Source: Laguncularia racemosa
Lineage: Eukaryota; Streptophyta; Magnoliopsida; Myrtales; Combretaceae
Assembly: GCA_037954665.1 (NCBI GenBank)
Contig: JBBMOL010000118.1
Location: 620,001-684,000 of the forward strand
DNA length: 64,000 nt
Direction: 5' to 3'
Positions within the stretch are counted from its first letter, which is position 1; each line of letters opens with the position of its first letter. A program made the translations under genes and the position numbers. The notes under the pieces are model-generated. The model saw only the letters and a program-made list of their open reading frames with translations. It made no database searches and was not told the DNA's origin. Shown piece after piece: positions 60,050-64,000 of the stretch.

Positions 60050-60787
60050 CTCATCAGTGTCCTGAGTGGCAATCACATGTTGTTATTTAGAATGAAGTTT
60101 AACAGAGTGTCCACTTTTAAAGCTATTAATTGAATGTAAACTTTTTTTCCCTTTTTTTGTGTTTTTGTTTTCCCCTTGATTTCTGACCTTTGTCAGTCGT
60201 GTTTTTTAGTCTGTTTTGCTGATGCGAAGCAGGAAAAAAGCCTGAAAGTTTGACTTGTAGCACTTGACAGGGAAGTCATTATGGATTTAGAGTTTGGTGC
60301 CAAATTTAGAAAGAATTTCAGCTGAAGAGTTGTTATAAGCTTGGTATGAACGATGGCATTAAGAAAGTTGGATCGCTTCTAGAGGGGATTCTAATCTGAG
60401 CATGTGGATAGAATGAGGTTTTCATACTTATTTCCAGGTTGTTGGTGGTGGTTTGCAGCAATGTGTAAATCAGCTAATTACCGAAAAAAAAAAAAGTGTA
60501 AATCAGCTTTAGGTTTCAGTTAGTGAGGGGAAATGCTGAATCTCAAAATTCTCCATAGATTAGAACTGGAAATTAATTTTAAAGGATCATATGAAGAAAA
60601 GGATTTTGTAGTTAATGAATGTGCTTCTAAAGATTGCTTTATCAGTTTCCAAGAATCAAGGGTTTAATGATCTTGGGCTTATGGATCGTTCTAATTTAGT
60701 TTTCATGTGTGTGGAGTGGAGAGAAGGTTAACTTGTACTATATATTAATGCATATTAACCTTGTGAAGCTTTGTACTTCCTTTGCAG
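60050..60787. other. Intron, or intergenic region, between the AP2 exon and downstream exons
   Basis: If the fusion model holds this is most of a 767-bp phase-1 intron (60021-60787, AAG/GTTCAT to TTTGCAG/AT). If not, it holds the 3' UTR of the short AP2 gene. AT-rich with no other feature. Confidence 0.5.
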
Positions 60788-61890
60788 ATGCCTTGACCTT
60801 AGATAAGCCAACTGCTGCTGACCTCCAATGTGAGACGATTTCACTTGAACTGGGCAATTCATGCCCTGCTAAACATTCCAAGATCAATGCTTCTTCCTCA
60901 TCACAAGATGCGAAGCATCGGGCTACTAAGGAGTGTGATACTTTCAAGTTCGAGGTATTGCTCTATCATGGCTTGAAATGAGGTTGTCCATGCAGTAAAT
61001 ACGCATTTCTTATTTGATTCCTTTATTTCCTTTATTTCTTTTCCATGCAGAAGGGATTGAATAGTTTTAGTTTTCAGCAAGAAACAGTCGATGGTCCTGA
61101 ACAGGTACCAGCTGAAAAGATTCTTTTTGATCCCTCTAAGTCTGTTATTTGTGTGGATGAGGTTTCTGATAAATGCTCGCCAGACAAAGCTGAAGGAACT
61201 GCTGAGAGTTCACCAACATCAGAAACTACTTGCGATTCTTCAAAATCTGTCGACATGGTATTTCCTATCCCCTTGATGTATCCTAAAGTCTCTGGATTAC
61301 TTCAAGTTCACAGTGCTTATGCTTCTTTCCTTTTCTGGGTGGTGTTTTTACAGATTGCTACAAGCAGCAAGATTGTGCTTTCTGGGAATGAGAACTTCCG
61401 AACGTGGCTCTCAAACATGAGGGAGCTCATTGATGGAAAGCCTATTGAAGTTTCTGCTGAGGCAGAACTTGCTAGTTTGAGCAAGTCCAACGATGAAGCT
61501 GCTCAGAAGGCTAAATCAGTTTTCAAGAGGCTGAAATCTATGGATTTTAAATCAGTCTCGGAGCCTGAATTTGCAAAAACAATGGAGCAAGCAATTCCTT
61601 CCCTACTGTCAGAAAACTGTCGCCCACCAAACCGGTTTTCTGCTGTGTGTAGAACATGGGAGCAGATTTCCTGTCTTTTCTCCGACTTTAGGCAGGCTCA
61701 GACAGACATAGATGAAGTTGCTAAGATGTTTCACTTGAAGGATTCCCTGAAGTCTGAGCTGGATGTAAAAATCAGGAGTATGGAAAATCTCCAGAAAGTT
61801 GATGCAGACTATGAAAGAGAGATAGAGAGCATTGAAGCCCAGATCAACAGGTTACATGCAAAACTGAAGAAGCTGAAGGAAAAGAGCTAA
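60788..61890 (+). CDS. Coiled-coil protein exons downstream of the DREB2 gene
   Basis: Three exons: 60788-60954, 61051-61257 and 61354-61890, with acceptors TTTGCAG, CCATGCAG and TTTTACAG, mutually in frame. The first two are Ser/Asp/Glu-rich and look disordered. The last encodes a mostly helical 178-residue segment (NENFRTWLSNMRELIDGKPI; FAKTMEQAIPSLLSEN; ending in a heptad-rich coiled coil IESIEAQINRLHAKLKKLKE). I do not recognise the family; parts of it resemble C-terminal regions attached to some plant mobile domain proteins, a weak impression. With the AP2 exon (59483-60020) it gives a 482-residue protein with phases matching at every junction. The intron 61258-61353 is 96 nt, open and in frame. 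The gene end is duplicated just downstream. Confidence 0.6.
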
Positions 61891-62290
61891 CAACTGATTA
61901 GAAATGAAGAGTCTTCAAAGAGACTGAAAAGAACGTGTTGTTGTTTAGGCAATACCTGAAGGAAGAACCAAAGTGGAATCTGAAGAAGAGGAAGGCGGAG
62001 GGCGACATAGAGGGGCTTGAGAAGGACTGGGAAGAATTCAGATTCCACTTTGGTTCTTCCTTGAGGTATTGCCTCTCTTCAGTCTCTTTGAAGAGCTTCT
62101 TCATTTCGAATGTGTTGTCAGCTCTCTCTTCTTTCCTCCTAGTCCTTCTCAACCCCCTCTATGTCACTCTCCACTTTCCTTTTCTTTAGATTCCACTTTG
62201 GTTCTTTCTTGAGGTATTGCCTCTCTTTAGTCTTTTTGAAGAGCTTCTTTATTTCGAATGAGTTGTCAGCTCTTTCTTCTTTGAGTTGCC
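61884..62290. repeat. Inverted plus direct triplication at the 3' end of the coiled-coil gene
   Basis: Arm 1 (about 61884-61985, plus) is repeated inverted in arm 2 (about 62035-62140) with a roughly 50-bp loop, and again in the orientation of arm 2 at about 62185-62290. Shared blocks include GAAGAACCAAAGTGGAATCT and its complement, and TTCAAAGAGACTGAA. On the minus strand arm 2 reads ADNTFEMKKLFKETEERQYL, coding-like, suggesting it preserves an older C-terminal continuation of the gene. Confidence 0.75.
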
Positions 62291-62311
62291 AATCTAGATT
62301 AAAATGGTCTT

Positions 62312-62795
62312 AAGTTCCTTAATTGGTAGGGAGCAATTTGCTTTTGTACTAGACTGGAAAATCACTGACAGTATCTTTATTGCATAAGAATTGGTTCATG
62401 GGTATCACGATAATTGTGGTTCTCCTAGATGTACCATCAAAGTAGACATCATGAAAGTTTATGATACATTAAATTGGGATTTCCTAAAAAAAACACTTTT
62501 GTATGAGGTTATCTACCCATTTTACGATACTTTTAGTATAATGTTTCACAACACCACGATTCTCTATTAATTTAAATGGGGAACTTATTGGTTTCATTCC
62601 CAACGAGAGGGGATTAAGACAAGGAGATCTAATTTTACCTTATTTGTTTATGATTGCAATGGAAGTTTTGTTAGGATTATTATGGAAGATAGCTAGAAGC
62701 TTAGAGTTTTCTTATCATTGGAGATGCAAAACTTTAGAGGTGCTGCCTTATAAGTTCAAGAGGTGCTTTTTTGCTATGACACTTTACCCTGTATG
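62312..62795 (+). pseudogene. L1-type LINE reverse transcriptase remnant
   Basis: Frame pieces read LIGREQFAFV, ELVHGY, CTIKVDIMKVYDTLNWDFL, then EGI-type GLRQGDL and YLFMIAMEVL, HWRCKTL, with a frameshifted FADD-like FCYDT near 62775. This is the order of plant L1-like LINE RT blocks (finger, D-x-x-K-A-Y-D, LRQGDPLSPYLF, HWRC.., FADD). Several stops and frame changes; no endonuclease or RNase H part seen. Confidence 0.72.
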
Positions 62796-62934
62796 GCACT
62801 TAGCTCCCTCACATTCGACTAGTGCATTACTTTAATAGCACCATGTAATAACTTGATTGAAACTCCTCCTATTGACGTATAATTTGCTTTAGTGTGACAC
62901 ATCATATGATTCTGTCCGTTGATATAACTATTTT

Positions 62935-63010
62935 TTAGGAGGTCACCCACCTTAAGAGTGCTACAAGCTAAGTATGCTTAACCTTGAAGTTCTAATGAAC
63001 TCTATATCAC
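62935..63010 (-). pseudogene. 5S rRNA-derived remnant (Cassandra TRIM-like)
   Basis: The minus strand reads TTAGAACTTCAAGGTTAAGC, then TAGCACTC and GGTGGGTGACCTCCT, closely following the second half of plant 5S rRNA (AGAACTCCGAAGTTAAGC ... GGATGGGTGACCTCCTGGG). Plant Cassandra TRIM elements carry such 5S sequence in their LTRs, and the diverged state and single copy fit a Cassandra LTR remnant better than a 5S gene. The LTR ends were not identified. Confidence 0.62.
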
Positions 63011-63789
63011 TATACTAAAAAGCATTTTAATGATTAGAGTTTTGTCACATGAGAACAATTATGGCCACGATATAAGTAGACTTGCTAGCATAGAGAATAA
63101 GCTCTCTTAAAGCCTTAACCATTTCCTAATAAACTTGTAAAAACCCCTCTTAACAATTTCTTGGTTTAGTCCTTGTATGAGAAGTTTTAATGTAGATAAT
63201 GAAAACCTGTTTAAATTGAGTCAATGATGGTGATAAAAACACCAATTTCTATTAGGCTATAGTTCTGAAAAGAAGCAAAAATAAAATTGCTACCTTGTAA
63301 AATTTGATGGGAAATTATATCACTAATTCCGACTTAACTAAAAAAAACACACGCACACACATAGTGAGTTATTATGAGCAATCTTTTCAATTTAAGTGAG
63401 TTATTTTGATCAATCTTTTCAATTTAAGAGAACATGTTGTCAAATTAATATCTTACTTGAATACCATAGAGGAGGCTTAAAAGGGGATCAAGTAGAGGCA
63501 TTAAATAACTTTCAATTTAATGTTACAATTACTAAAGTGAGATAGACATGTGAATAAATATTTTCTATAATAAAAATTTATAGGAAGTAAACACTTAAAT
63601 ATAAATATTCAATCTATTATTGATAATAGTCATTCTCAAATAATAATTTTTTATTTTTTTTATCTATTCTATTCTAAAAATTAGATAGGTCACAAGTCCT
63701 TTCCTCATGAAATTAATCAAACCTTCATAGTCCTAATTCTAAAAGTCATGGGAGCAAATCAACTCACTCAATTTTGGCCAATTGGTCTA
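63011..63789. other. No recognisable feature
   Basis: AT-rich DNA; a short CA run at about 63347-63360. Nothing else supportable. Confidence 0.45.
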
Positions 63790-64000
63790 TGTAACACCAT
63801 GTATAAGTTCATTAATACTTGTTCCTTAATGACCCTATAGGGGACTTAAAAGTTTTAACGAAAAACTATCATATCACGTGTGTATTTGTTACATAATAAT
63901 TGCTTTATGAGTTAGAGGTTGCAAAACTATATATAATTATTTAATTAATTACAACTAATCATATAATAAAAAAAAAATAACTATGGATTCATCTATTTCA
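63790..64000 (-). mobile_element. Terminal fragment of the 10.4-kb LTR family, cut by window edge
   Basis: Starts TGTAACACCATG (complement ends GTGTTACA) and shares with 10444-10640 the ordered blocks ACTTARAAG, TATCATAKCACGTGT, TTACATRATAATYG, ATAATTA and CTATGGAT/TTATGGAT. Same orientation as that copy. Runs off the window. Confidence 0.45.

Noticed and set aside
62935..63010. Functional 5S rRNA gene
   Set aside because: Only part of the 5S sequence is recognisable, with many changes and no tandem neighbours.

Overview
The window is nuclear DNA of a flowering plant. Genes have GT-AG introns, the sequence is AT-rich, and the gene families seen (NIPA magnesium transporter, DREB2-type AP2/ERF factor, FIS1-like remnant) and the transposon classes (Ty3/gypsy and Ty1/copia LTR elements, Mutator-like elements with plant mobile domains, L1-type LINE, Cassandra-like 5S-derived sequence) are all typical of angiosperms. 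The species cannot be named from the sequence. Only two regions look like working host genes: 25.5-28.9 kb (NIPA) and 59.5-61.9 kb (DREB2 plus adjoining exons). Most of the rest is mobile or repeat DNA in various states of decay.

Layout. 1-1982 is the 3' LTR (minus strand, cut by the window edge) of a gypsy-like element; its polypurine tract follows, then AT-rich non-coding body to about 5.3 kb. 5.36-7.19 kb holds a degenerate Ty1/copia-like gag. 8.5-9.8 kb has two foldback elements. 10.4-12.6 kb is a probable old LTR with about 65-bp tandem repeats. 13.2-15.4 kb is a striking simple-sequence block: a G-poor CA/CATA tract, then a GTT/GCC trinucleotide-rich tract, then a purine tract. 15.5-15.88 kb is a truncated LTR of a family that recurs at 53.8 and 56.2 kb.

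16.49-25.25 kb is a defective Mutator-like element (MULE-1). It has long terminal inverted repeats, a broken transposase and a broken plant mobile domain (PMD) gene on the same strand, and a complete solo LTR with a perfect 5-bp target duplication nested in its right inverted repeat. Its right end lies about 270 bp upstream of the NIPA start codon. 29.976-36.546 kb is a second MULE (MULE-2) with inverted repeats and a near-perfect 10-bp target duplication. It carries a PMD gene convergent with a broken transposase, plus arrays of 146-bp and 239-bp repeats.

38.639-51.166 kb is a tandem Athila-like array, LTR - gag/pro - LTR - gag/pro - LTR, with an exact 5400-bp period and one ATCAC target duplication around the whole. 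Each internal region has a tRNA-Asp primer site, a gag-protease frame with the same two stop codons, a 3' tail, and no reverse transcriptase, RNase H or integrase. This is one insertion of a non-autonomous element later duplicated by LTR-LTR recombination.

51.2-59.3 kb holds a MITE-like foldback, one truncated and one complete solo LTR of the 736-bp family, and a FIS1-like pseudogene. 59.48-61.89 kb has the DREB2-type AP2 gene followed by exons that can be spliced to it in phase and encode a coiled-coil protein. The 3' end of that gene is duplicated in inverted and direct copies. A LINE reverse-transcriptase remnant, a 5S-rRNA-derived (Cassandra-like) remnant and a fragment of the 10.4-kb LTR family close the window.
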